From NCBI RefSeq assembly GCF_000280925.3, contig NZ_CP012109.1:7336501-7400500 (forward strand): a DNA stretch of 64,000 bases, given 5' to 3'. How positions within the stretch are numbered: the stretch's first letter is position 1; every line of letters starts with the position of its first letter. A model generated the notes under the pieces. It searched no databases, had not been told where the DNA came from, and worked only from the letters and a program-made list of their open reading frames with translations. Source of the DNA: Myxococcus hansupus (GTDB taxonomy: Bacteria; Myxococcota; Myxococcia; Myxococcales; Myxococcaceae). Of this stretch, positions 44,879 to 53,160 are shown piece after piece. The translations under genes were made by a program, and so were the position numbers.

Positions 44879-45082
44879 GCGGCGTGGCCCCCGATGCTGC
44901 CGTTGTGAGTCACCCTAACCCCGCAGCTAGGGGTGCGGCCAACCGGTCCCCGGGGTGGCTGAACAGTGCCCGAGCTAACCAGTGCTTCCGATTTCTCCTG
45001 TTTCGTCGGACACCTGGCGCGCTCCGTCGTTGACCTGACACGGCGCGGCTTTTAATTACGCCGGGGCCTTCAAGGTCCACTC
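44879..45082. other. Intergenic region between the histidine kinase and mfd
   Basis: 204 nt between divergent starts. It includes the mfd promoter at 45030-45058 and a small inverted repeat ACCCC-N7-GGGGT at 44920-44936 about 40-60 nt upstream of the kinase ATG. That repeat could be a binding site for the kinase gene. Confidence 0.45.
45030..45058 (+). promoter_or_regulatory. Sigma-70-type promoter of mfd
   Basis: TTGACC at 45030-45035 matches five of six -35 positions. After a 17-nt spacer, TAATTA at 45053-45058 lies in the only AT-rich run of the region; TTTAAT two bases earlier is an alternative -10. The expected transcription start near 45065 leaves a leader of about 18 nt before the mfd ATG at 45083. 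Confidence 0.6.
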
Positions 45083-48000
45083 ATGGACACTCCCTTCACA
45101 CAGACGCAGGACAGCGGTGCGGCGGGCGACCCATTCGTCCAGGTGGTTGATGCGCTTCGAGCGGGCCAACGCGTCCGCACGCAGGGGCTCAAGGGGGCGG
45201 CGCGCGGGCATGTGCTCGCCCGCCTCCATGCCGCGCTGAAGGCGCCCCTGGTCTGCGTCGCCGTGGACGAGGAGGCCGCGGACGCGCTCGCCGCCGACCT
45301 GTCCTTCTTCCTGGGAGGCCACGGCAGCCTGCTGGAGCCCCGGGTGCTGCGGCTGCCCGCCGACGAGGCGCTCCCCTTCGACGAGGTGTCCCCCGACGCG
45401 GCCGTGGTGACGGAGCGGCTGGGCGCCCTCTTCCACGTGGGCCAGGGCACGCGCTTTCCCGCGCTGGTGCTGTCCGTGCGCGCGCTGTACCGCCGTGTGC
45501 TGCCGCTGGAGATGATGCGCGCGCTGTCCGCGCGGGTGTCCGCGGGCCAGGACTTCGACCGCGACTCGCTGGCGCGCCGGCTGGTGCGCATGGGCTATCA
45601 GAACAGCCCGCTGGTGGAGGACGTGGGTACCTTCAGCGTGCGCGGCGACTTGCTGGACGTCTTCAGCCCGCTCTACGACAAGCCCGTCCGCCTGGAGTTC
45701 TTCGGCGACACCATCGAGTCCATCCGCGCCTTCGACCCGCAGTCCCAGCGCACGGTGGACGCGCTCAAGGACGTGCACCTGGTGCCCGCGCGCGAGGTGC
45801 TCCTCACCGATGAGACGCGCCCGCGCGCCGAGGCCGCCGCCCGCGCGGTGGCCGACCGCATCAACCTGCCCACCATCAAGCTGCGCGAGCAACTGGAGAC
45901 GCTGCGCGAGGGCCTGCCTGGCTTCGGGATGGAGGGCCTGCTGCCCGGCTTCTTCGAGGGCGGGCTGTCCACGGTGTTCGACTTCCTGCGCGACTGGGGC
46001 CCCGACGCGCCCGTCTTCTACGTGGATGACCCGCTGGGGCAGGACCGCGCGGTGGAGACGCTGTGGGAGGAGCTGGAGCGCTCCCACGCGGCGGCCGAGG
46101 CGCGACAGGAGCTCACCTGTCCCCCGCTGGAGCACTTCCTTGCCCGCGAGGACGTGGACCAGCGGCTGCGCGGCTTCCGCGTCCTGGAGGGCGGCGGCCT
46201 GTCGCTGGCGCAGACGGAGCGCCCGCCGGTGCACTTCACCTTCGGCGGCACCCAGGACCTGCGAGAAGCCATCCTCGCGCACCACGGCGAAGAGGGCGCG
46301 CTGTCCCCGCTGGTGGAGCGGCTGGAGCGCTGGCGGGAGCTCCGCACGGCCTGCGTGGTGGCGTGCGGCACGCTGAGCCAGGCGGACCGGCTGAAGCGGC
46401 TGCTGATGGACCGCAACGTGGTGGTGAAGGTGCACACGGAGCCGTTGGTGGACGCCTCGTCGCTGTACGAGCCGTCCATCCGGGCGCACCTCTTCACGGG
46501 CGAGGTGAGCCACGGCTTCGTGGACGGGCCGGGTGGGCTCGCGGTGCTGGCGGATGAGGAAATCTTCGGCGTGCGCGCGCGCCGGCGGCCCCGGCGCAGC
46601 AAGAAGCTGGACGCGTTCGGCTCGGGCTTCGGGGACCTGAAGGAAGGCGACCTCATCGTCCACACCGACTTCGGCATCGGCCGCTACGCGGGCCTGACGA
46701 AGATGGAGGTCAACGGCGTGCCCGGGGACTTCCTCGTCCTGGAGTACGCGGGCCGGGACAAAATCTACCTGCCGGTGGGCCGCATGCGGCTCATCCAGAA
46801 GTTCTCCGGTGGCGACCCCACGCAGGTGCAGCTCGACAAGCTGGGCACCACGAGCTGGGAGAAAACGAAGAAGCGCGTCAAGGAGCAGCTCCTCAAGATG
46901 GCGGCGGAGCTGCTGCAAATCGCCGCCGCGCGCAAGGCGCACCCGGGCCACGCCTTCAGCGCGCCGGACCGGTACTACGCCCAGTTCGAAGCGGACTTCG
47001 AGTTCGAGGAGACGCCGGACCAGGCCAAGGCGATTGAAGACGTCCTGGCGGACATGCAGAAGGCCGAGCCCATGGACCGGCTCGTCTGCGGCGACGTGGG
47101 CTACGGCAAGACGGAGGTGGCCATGCGCGCCGCCTTCAAGGCCGCGTTGGACCGCAAGCAGGTGGCGGTGCTGGTGCCCACCACGGTGCTGGCGCAGCAG
47201 CACTTCCTCTCCTTCAAGAAGCGTTTCAAGGACTACCCCGTCACGGTGGAGGTCATCTCCGGGCTGAAGAAGGCGCCGGAGGTGCGTGAAATCCTCAAGC
47301 GCGCCAAGGAGGGCAAGGTCGACATCCTCATCGGCACCCACAAGCTGCTGGGCGGCGAGGTGGCCTTCAAGGACCTGGGTCTGATGATTGTCGACGAGGA
47401 GCAGCGCTTCGGCGTGAAGCAGAAGGAGTCGCTCAAGAAGTGGCGCTCCCAGATTGACGTGCTCACGCTGACGGCCACGCCCATTCCCCGCACGCTCCAC
47501 ATGAGCATGTCCGGCGTGCGGGACATGAGCATCATCGCCACGCCGCCGCAGGACCGCCGGGCCATCCGGACCTTCGTGATGAAGTACGAGGACCAGGTCG
47601 TCAAGGAGGCCATCGAGCGCGAGGTGGCGCGCGGCGGACAGGTGTTCTTCGTCCACAACCGCGTGGAGTCGCTGCCGTCCATCGAGACGCAGATTCGCAC
47701 GCTGGTGCCCCAGGTCACCCTTGGCGTGGCGCACGGGCAGATGGGCGAGGGGCAGCTCGAGAAGGTGATGCTCGCCTTCACGGAGAAGAAGTATCAGGTG
47801 CTGCTGTGCACCAGCATCATCGAGAGTGGCATCGACATCTCCAGCGCCAACACGATGATTGTGAACCGGGCGGACCAGTTCGGACTGGCGCAGCTCTACC
47901 AGCTCCGAGGCCGCGTGGGACGCTCCAAGGAGCGCGCCTATGCGTACCTGCTGGTGCCGTCACGGCGGGCGGTGACGAAGGACGCGCAGCGGCGCTTGGA

Positions 48001-48649
48001 AGTGCTCCAGAACTTCACCGAGCTGGGCGCGGGCTTCTCCATCGCCAGTCATGACCTGGAGATTCGTGGCGCAGGCAATCTGCTGGGCGACAAGCAGTCG
48101 GGTGCCATCGCGGAGATTGGCTTCGACATGTACGCGCAGCTTCTGGAAGAGGCCGTCGCGGAGATGCAGGGCCAGCCGCCCAAGATGCAGATTGAGCCGG
48201 ACGTCACGCTGCCCATGCCGGCGCTCATCCCGGACGACTACGTCAGCGACGTCCACCAGCGGCTCGTCTTCTACAAGCGATTCAGCCAGGCCAGCCACCC
48301 GGACGAGGTGACGGACCTGCGCGCGGAGCTGGTGGACCGCTACGGCGAAGCCCCGGACGAGGTGGACCACCTGTCCGAGCTGACGCTGCTGAAAATCGAC
48401 ATGCGCGATTTGCGGCTGCGCGGGCTGGAGGTGGGCACCACCCGCCTGGTGGTGACGCTGGGCGCGGACGCGCTGCTGGACGGCCCCAAGGTGGCGGGGC
48501 TGGTGCAGCGCTCCAAGGGCCTCTACCGCCTCACGCCGGACATGAAGCTCGTCGCCCGGGCGCCGCAGGGTGCCAGCGGCCACGACCTCATCGCCGAGGC
48601 CAAGAAGGTGCTGAGGGATTTGGGCCACTGCGCGCTGCCGCAGGCGTAG
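45083..48649 (+). CDS. mfd: Transcription-repair coupling factor Mfd
   Basis: 1188 residues, full length. Mfd displaces RNA polymerase stalled at DNA lesions and recruits UvrA. The UvrB-homology region is N-terminal (for example VRLEFFGDTIESIRAFDPQS). The RNA-polymerase-interacting CarD-like domain begins LKEGDLIVHTDFGIGRYAGL (about 515-535). The translocase motor has Walker A VCGDVGYGKTEVAMRAAF (about 670), the DEEQ box LMIVDEEQRFGVKQ (about 770), TLTATPIPRTLHMSM, and the TRG-type motif ASHDLEIRGAGNLLGDKQSG. The C-terminal autoinhibitory domain starts near residue 1030. It has its own promoter and no operon partners. Confidence 0.98.
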   Translation: MDTPFTQTQDSGAAGDPFVQVVDALRAGQRVRTQGLKGAARGHVLARLHAALKAPLVCVAVDEEAADALAADLSFFLGGHGSLLEPRVLRLPADEALPFDEVSPDAAVVTERLGALFHVGQGTRFPALVLSVRALYRRVLPLEMMRALSARVSAGQDFDRDSLARRLVRMGYQNSPLVEDVGTFSVRGDLLDVFSPLYDKPVRLEFFGDTIESIRAFDPQSQRTVDALKDVHLVPAREVLLTDETRPRAEAAARAVADRINLPTIKLREQLETLREGLPGFGMEGLLPGFFEGGLSTVFDFLRDWGPDAPVFYVDDPLGQDRAVETLWEELERSHAAAEARQELTCPPLEHFLAREDVDQRLRGFRVLEGGGLSLAQTERPPVHFTFGGTQDLREAILAHHGEEGALSPLVERLERWRELRTACVVACGTLSQADRLKRLLMDRNVVVKVHTEPLVDASSLYEPSIRAHLFTGEVSHGFVDGPGGLAVLADEEIFGVRARRRPRRSKKLDAFGSGFGDLKEGDLIVHTDFGIGRYAGLTKMEVNGVPGDFLVLEYAGRDKIYLPVGRMRLIQKFSGGDPTQVQLDKLGTTSWEKTKKRVKEQLLKMAAELLQIAAARKAHPGHAFSAPDRYYAQFEADFEFEETPDQAKAIEDVLADMQKAEPMDRLVCGDVGYGKTEVAMRAAFKAALDRKQVAVLVPTTVLAQQHFLSFKKRFKDYPVTVEVISGLKKAPEVREILKRAKEGKVDILIGTHKLLGGEVAFKDLGLMIVDEEQRFGVKQKESLKKWRSQIDVLTLTATPIPRTLHMSMSGVRDMSIIATPPQDRRAIRTFVMKYEDQVVKEAIEREVARGGQVFFVHNRVESLPSIETQIRTLVPQVTLGVAHGQMGEGQLEKVMLAFTEKKYQVLLCTSIIESGIDISSANTMIVNRADQFGLAQLYQLRGRVGRSKERAYAYLLVPSRRAVTKDAQRRLEVLQNFTELGAGFSIASHDLEIRGAGNLLGDKQSGAIAEIGFDMYAQLLEEAVAEMQGQPPKMQIEPDVTLPMPALIPDDYVSDVHQRLVFYKRFSQASHPDEVTDLRAELVDRYGEAPDEVDHLSELTLLKIDMRDLRLRGLEVGTTRLVVTLGADALLDGPKVAGLVQRSKGLYRLTPDMKLVARAPQGASGHDLIAEAKKVLRDLGHCALPQA

Positions 48650-48668
48650 CCCTCGACGCCTCGGTGGC

Positions 48669-48702
48669 CGCTCCGCCGCCAAGGCCGCTCAGCGGCGGAG
48701 CG
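48669..48702. terminator. Terminator-like hairpin after mfd
   Basis: CGCTCCGCCGC (48669-48679) and GCGGCGGAGCG (48692-48702) form a perfect 11-bp stem with a 12-nt loop, 19 nt after the mfd stop. It lacks a T-run. Together with the tandem repeats that follow, it separates mfd from the convergent peptidase gene. Confidence 0.65.
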
Positions 48703-48732
48703 CGTGCGGACGCAGCGCACTGCCGCTTCAAG

Positions 48733-48899
48733 CCACGGGGACCCTGCCCCGTGGCGCGGTGCTCGGCAAATGCCCCTGGGCACGGCGCCCGCCACGGGAC
48801 CCCGGCCCCGTGGCGCGGCGCTGGGCAAACGCCCCTGGGCACGACGCCCGCCACGGGAACCCGGCCCCGTGGCGCGGCGCTCGGCGAACGACCTTGGAG
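48733..48899. repeat. Tandem 59-bp repeat, 2.8 copies, each with a hairpin
   Basis: Units at 48733-48791, 48792-48850 and 48851-48899 (last one truncated by the peptidase stop). Each begins with an inverted repeat, for example CCACGGGG-ACCCTG-CCCCGTGG in the first, and then a shared tail around GGCGCGG-GCTCGGCAAA-GCCCCTGG. Copies differ at several bases, mostly outside the stems. No protein-like frame runs through. It lies between two convergent genes, so it may act as a transcription barrier or be a dispersed non-coding repeat family. Confidence 0.8.
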
Positions 48900-50036
48900 C
48901 TAGCTTCCGCCGCAGAAGTGGGCCACCGCGCGCGCCAGGATGGCCTCGCAGCGCACCAGGTCTTCCACTGGAACGTACTCGCCCGTCTGGTGCGCCACGC
49001 GGATGTCGCCGGGGCCGAACACCACGGCCTCCGCGCCCAGCTCCGTCATCTGCGGCGCCTCCGTGCCGAAGGACACCGTCTCCGGCGCGTTGCCGCTGGC
49101 CTCCGCGAGGAAGCGCACCACCTCCGCGTCCGCCTTCGTATTCACGCCCCGGTCCGTGCGCACCACGCGGATGCGCGCCTCGTAGGCGGGCTCGTCACGC
49201 ACCAGCTCCTGGCGGATGGTCTCCAGCAACTGGGACACCCGCTCCGGCGGCTGGCCGGGGATGGGCCGCCACTCCACGACGAAGCGGCAAGCGCCGGGGA
49301 TGACGTTCTTCGCCTTGCCACCCTGGATGACGCCCACGTTGACCGTGGTGAAGGGCGGCTGGAAGCCCTCGTCGCGGTCCTCGCGCAGCACCGTCAACGC
49401 CAGATGCTCCAGGCGCTGGAGGAACCGGCCCGCGCGGAAGATGGCCGACGCCCCCGAGTCCGGATAGGCGCTGTGCCCTTCCTTCCCCGCCACCTCCACC
49501 TCCGCCAGGCAGTAGCCCTTGTTGGCGCGCACGGGGATGAGGCGCGTGGGCTCGCCGACAATCGCGTGCCGGGCACGACCCAGGCCCGCCTCCACCAGCT
49601 TCTTGGCGCCCGTCAGGCCCACTTCCTCGTCCGCCGTGAGCACCACCATCAACGGCGCCTTCACGTGCTGGGCGTTCAAGGCCGCGTGCAGCGCGCACGC
49701 GATGAAGCCCTTCGTGTCACAGGCCCCGCGCGCGTAGAGACGGCCGTCCTTCTCCGTGAGCCGCAGCGCGTCCGTCCACGCGGCGTCATACGGAACACAG
49801 TCAGAATGCCCCACCAGAGCCAGCGCGGCCCGGCCGCTGCCGCCCTTCACCGCGACGAGGTTGATCTTCTCCACCCCCGCGTCGTCGGTGAACTTCTGGC
49901 GCTCCGCGCTGAAGCCCGCGGCCTCCAGGCGGGCCTGCGCATAGTCGATGAGCGGAGCATTGGGACGCGAGGACGTGGTGTCCATCGCCACAAGCTCCGT
50001 CAGGGTGGCCCGCAGCGCGGGCAGCGTGTCACTCAT
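48900..50036 (-). CDS. argE: Acetylornithine deacetylase-like M20 peptidase
   Basis: 378 residues from an ATG at 50036 preceded by GGAGGT; the longer frame to 50072 is not needed. The M20 metal site is complete: LALVGHSDCVPYD (His, Asp), LYARGACDTKGFIAC (bridging Asp), LTADEEVGLTGAK (catalytic Glu plus ligand Glu) and a late FGPGDIRVAHQTGEYVPVED. The lid domain has KEGHSAYPDSGASAI. The pattern fits ArgE, which converts N-acetylornithine to ornithine; succinyl-diaminopimelate desuccinylase is the nearest alternative. No arginine genes adjoin it. It converges on mfd. Confidence 0.87.
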   Translation of the reverse strand: MSDTLPALRATLTELVAMDTTSSRPNAPLIDYAQARLEAAGFSAERQKFTDDAGVEKINLVAVKGGSGRAALALVGHSDCVPYDAAWTDALRLTEKDGRLYARGACDTKGFIACALHAALNAQHVKAPLMVVLTADEEVGLTGAKKLVEAGLGRARHAIVGEPTRLIPVRANKGYCLAEVEVAGKEGHSAYPDSGASAIFRAGRFLQRLEHLALTVLREDRDEGFQPPFTTVNVGVIQGGKAKNVIPGACRFVVEWRPIPGQPPERVSQLLETIRQELVRDEPAYEARIRVVRTDRGVNTKADAEVVRFLAEASGNAPETVSFGTEAPQMTELGAEAVVFGPGDIRVAHQTGEYVPVEDLVRCEAILARAVAHFCGGS

Positions 50037-50110
50037 GGGTAAGACCTCCAGGGACTGGTCATGCCACGGCACGCCAGCCCCCGGAAGGCCCTACCCTCCC
50101 CCATGTCCAC

Positions 50111-51631
50111 TCAGCGAACGGCCGCCACCTGGGGACGGGCCTCCTCCAACGGGAACACCGTGTTGTCGTTCGACCCCGGACGTCCCAACCCCTTGTGCAC
50201 CGCCGGCGCCGACGCGCTCACCGCGCCCACGTAATAGACGCCGTGGAACCCATCTCCGTTCGTGCCACCCCAGGTGTGCACGAAGAAGCGCTCGCCATTG
50301 TCCCGGCCCTTCGCCTCACGCACACCGCAGTCCAGTGCGTCCTTCGCGCCCTTGCGGTCCACCGCGCAAATCCACGCCGAGCCGCTGTTGTACGCCATGT
50401 CCAGCGACACCACGCTGTCGAGCGAGTCCTCCAGCAACAGCCCCATGGGCTTGAAGGCCTTGTCCCACGGCAGGCCCTTCTTCGTGCGCGAGTGGATGTT
50501 GCCCGACAGGATGACGTGGAAGCGCTTGGGGCCCGACTCCACCTGGTGCCGCACCGTGGCGGCCATCGCGGACTCGCGTGCCTGCCCCTGCATCGTCGGG
50601 TGGTCGAAGACGAACAGGTCCACGTCCAGGCCGCGCGAGCGAAGCTGGCGCAACTGCTCCAGCATGTTCGCCACCGCCTCACTGCTGCGGCCATCCGGAT
50701 ACGGGCTGCGCCAGAACGGAGCCTCCATCAGCTTCAGCCAGTCATGCTCCTCACCCGCGCTGTCGATGAACGCCTCCAGGCGAGCCTGGCTCTCCAGCGG
50801 CAACTCCAGTCCCACCGTCACCGGCGTGCCCGCCACCGCGGACTGGCAGGACGTCTGCGCCACGAAGCGAGGCACCTCCTGCGTGCCGTGCATCTCCCCC
50901 AGCAGCAGCACTCCACCCGGCTTCACCTGCTTGCCCAGCCCCAAAATCGGCAGGCCACATTCGAAGTCCATCGCCGTCGAATCCCCCTTCGCATTCGGGG
51001 CCGCCGCCACCTGCACCGCCTTGGGCGCGTTCTCCTCCTTCATCAGCTTGGGCGAGATGGAGCGGAACACCCGCCACTCCATGACGAGGTCTCGCGAGCC
51101 CTGGGCTGACTCCGCGAAGAAGGAGTTCTCCCCCACCGGCGCGTCCAGATAGTCCTCGAAGTCCTCCACGCTGATGATGGGGTCCTCCGCCACGGAGCCC
51201 CCGTTATCCAAGCCCTCACCCGTTGGGCCCTTCCGCCCCACGATGCGGTTCGTGCCCCAATCGAGCTCACGGCCCGGAGGCGCCAGGGCCTTGTTCCGGC
51301 TCTTGGTGATGCGGATGATCCACAGCTTGCTCTGGGTCGGCGTCTCGCGCTTGCCCAGGACCATGTAGCGGTGGAAGAAGCCGGACACCTTCGAGCCGCC
51401 GAACTCCTGGCGCCAGTCCGTCTCCAGCACCATGCTTCCCCGGTCCTCGCGGAAGGGCAGATTGTTCTCCGTGAAGAACGTCCGCACCTCCGGCCACATC
51501 TCCTCCAGAGGCCGTTCGTAGATGGCCTCTCCATCCGGGATGAAGAGATCACTGAAAGCGCTTCCCTGCCGGGCAGCGCAGCCGGCGAGAAACACCAACG
51601 ACATGGACACCGCGTACATCATCGAGCGCAT
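50111..51631 (-). CDS. Lipoprotein with TraB/ChaN-like domain (copy 1)
   Basis: 506 residues from an ATG at 51631 with GGAGG 5 nt upstream. The signal peptide ends SLVFLAGC, with the lipid Cys at 18. Residues about 35-120 look like a BamC/NlpB-like domain (IYERPLEEMWPEVRTFFTEN, then FREDRGSMVLETDW). From about residue 225, VLLLGEMHGTQEVPRF followed later by IEARP-like helices, DVDLFVFDHP and ILSGNIHSRT, recalls the EreA/ChaN/TraB fold with its G-E-x-H metal or haem-binding motif. It is probably periplasmic, anchored in the outer membrane. A close paralogue lies at 53161-54651 beyond the hutF-like gene. Enzyme function is unproven. Confidence 0.72.
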   Translation of the reverse strand: MRSMMYAVSMSLVFLAGCAARQGSAFSDLFIPDGEAIYERPLEEMWPEVRTFFTENNLPFREDRGSMVLETDWRQEFGGSKVSGFFHRYMVLGKRETPTQSKLWIIRITKSRNKALAPPGRELDWGTNRIVGRKGPTGEGLDNGGSVAEDPIISVEDFEDYLDAPVGENSFFAESAQGSRDLVMEWRVFRSISPKLMKEENAPKAVQVAAAPNAKGDSTAMDFECGLPILGLGKQVKPGGVLLLGEMHGTQEVPRFVAQTSCQSAVAGTPVTVGLELPLESQARLEAFIDSAGEEHDWLKLMEAPFWRSPYPDGRSSEAVANMLEQLRQLRSRGLDVDLFVFDHPTMQGQARESAMAATVRHQVESGPKRFHVILSGNIHSRTKKGLPWDKAFKPMGLLLEDSLDSVVSLDMAYNSGSAWICAVDRKGAKDALDCGVREAKGRDNGERFFVHTWGGTNGDGFHGVYYVGAVSASAPAVHKGLGRPGSNDNTVFPLEEARPQVAAVR

Positions 51632-51704
51632 CGGCCCCTCCGGGGATGAAATCCCGGAGGGAAAACGCCGCGAGCCTCAATCCCATATCGAGACAGCCAA
51701 CCGC

Positions 51705-53093
51705 TCAGGCATACAGCGTGCGCGACAACGCCTGGAACGCCCGGCCACTCTCCTCCGCGAGCGCATGCCGCCCTTCGCGAACCACCTCGCGTCCCGCCAC
51801 CACCACGTCGCGCACCGCGGCCTTCTCGGCACCGAGAACAATGGAAGACAGCAGCGACGCGGGCAGCGCCCCCACGAGCGACGGATGATGCAAGTCCACC
51901 GTGAAGAAGTCCGCGGGCGCGCCGGCCTCCAACACCCCACCCGCCCATCCCAGACTGCGCGCGCCATCCACCGTGGCCATGCCCAACAGCCGCGCGGCCA
52001 GTCCATCCATGGCGCCGCCGCCCGGGTCGAGCACGGCACGCCGCAGCCGGGACAAGCGCAGGTGCCCTTCCAACTGCCGCGCCTCATCCAGCAGGTCCAC
52101 CGTCGCCTGACTGTCCGAGCCCAGGCTGAGGTGCGCCCCCGCCTTCACCAGCGCGTCCGCGGGGACGATGCCGTCGCCCAGGTTTCGCTCGGTGGAGGGA
52201 CACGCGCACACCGTGGTCGCGGACGCGCCCAGCAGCGCCACCTCCGCGTCCGTCAGGTGCACGCCGTGCACAGCCGTGAAGCCCGGCCCCAGGAGGCCCA
52301 GGTCCGCCAACAGCTCCACCGGCCGGCGGCCATGCTCCGCGAGGCACGCCTCGATTTCCTTCGGCTGCTCGGCCACGTGCATGTGGATGGGCAGCCGGCG
52401 CGTGGAGGACGCCGCCAGCGCGGCCAGCCACTCCCGAGGCACCGCCCGCACGCTGTGCGGCGCGATGCCCACGCTCACCGCCGCATCGCCGCGGACCTCG
52501 CGGACCAGCGCCTCCACCGAGCCGAGGAACGTCTCCGCGTCCGCGTCGATGAACCGGCGCTGCCGCGGATTCGCCGCCACGCCGAAGCCCGCGCGAGCGT
52601 AGCCCACGCGCAGCAGGCAGATGCGCAGGCCCACGTCCCGGGCCGCGCGAATCACCGCGTGCGCCAGCGTGTTGCGGTCCGCGTAGGGCGTCCCATCCGG
52701 CTGGTGGTGGACGTAGTGGAACTCACCCACGGTGGTGATGCCCGCGAGCGCCATCTCCACGAAGGCCTGCCGTGAGGCGACGTACAGGTCCTCGGGGCTG
52801 AGCGACTCGGCGGCGCGGTACATGGCCTCGCGCCAGCTCCAGAAGTCATCCGCCTCGCGGCCGGACGCTACATACTCCGTGCGTCCCCGGATGAGCCGCT
52901 GAAACGCGTGGGAGTGGCCGTTGACCAGGCCCGGCAGCAAGGCCCTTCCCGGCAGCGGCACGACGCGCGCGCCCGTCGGCGCCTCGGCCAGGTCCAGGAT
53001 GTGGCCCTTCGCGTCCACCGCGAGGACGCGCCCTTCGTGGAACCGGCCGCCCGTGAAGAGGAGCTCCGGCTGATAGACGGTGATGTCGCTCAC
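51705..53093 (-). CDS. hutF: Formimidoylglutamate deiminase (HutF-like amidohydrolase)
   Basis: 462 residues from a GTG at 53093. The amidohydrolase metal motif is LVNGHSHAFQRLIRGRTEYV, and the following segment ADDFWSWREAMYR is typical of HutF. Other ligands are in IHMHVAEQ, FTAVHGVHLT and SLGSDSQATVDLLDE. HutF hydrolyses N-formimino-L-glutamate to N-formyl-glutamate in the five-step histidine degradation route. The rest of the hut genes are not in the window. It sits between two near-identical lipoprotein genes, with about 70 nt on either side, all leftward. Related 8-oxoguanine or cytosine deaminases are less similar. Confidence 0.9.
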   Translation of the reverse strand: MSDITVYQPELLFTGGRFHEGRVLAVDAKGHILDLAEAPTGARVVPLPGRALLPGLVNGHSHAFQRLIRGRTEYVASGREADDFWSWREAMYRAAESLSPEDLYVASRQAFVEMALAGITTVGEFHYVHHQPDGTPYADRNTLAHAVIRAARDVGLRICLLRVGYARAGFGVAANPRQRRFIDADAETFLGSVEALVREVRGDAAVSVGIAPHSVRAVPREWLAALAASSTRRLPIHMHVAEQPKEIEACLAEHGRRPVELLADLGLLGPGFTAVHGVHLTDAEVALLGASATTVCACPSTERNLGDGIVPADALVKAGAHLSLGSDSQATVDLLDEARQLEGHLRLSRLRRAVLDPGGGAMDGLAARLLGMATVDGARSLGWAGGVLEAGAPADFFTVDLHHPSLVGALPASLLSSIVLGAEKAAVRDVVVAGREVVREGRHALAEESGRAFQALSRTLYA

Positions 53094-53160
53094 CCCGGCA
53101 ACTTACGCCAGCGCCACGGGGCGCGCAGCAGCCGCCGCGCCCCCCGTGGAATGCCCGACG

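Noticed and set aside
45056-47734. 892-codon leftward frame inside mfd.
   Set aside because: It is antisense to the helicase motifs of Mfd and has the typical His/Arg/Leu bias of a shadow frame.
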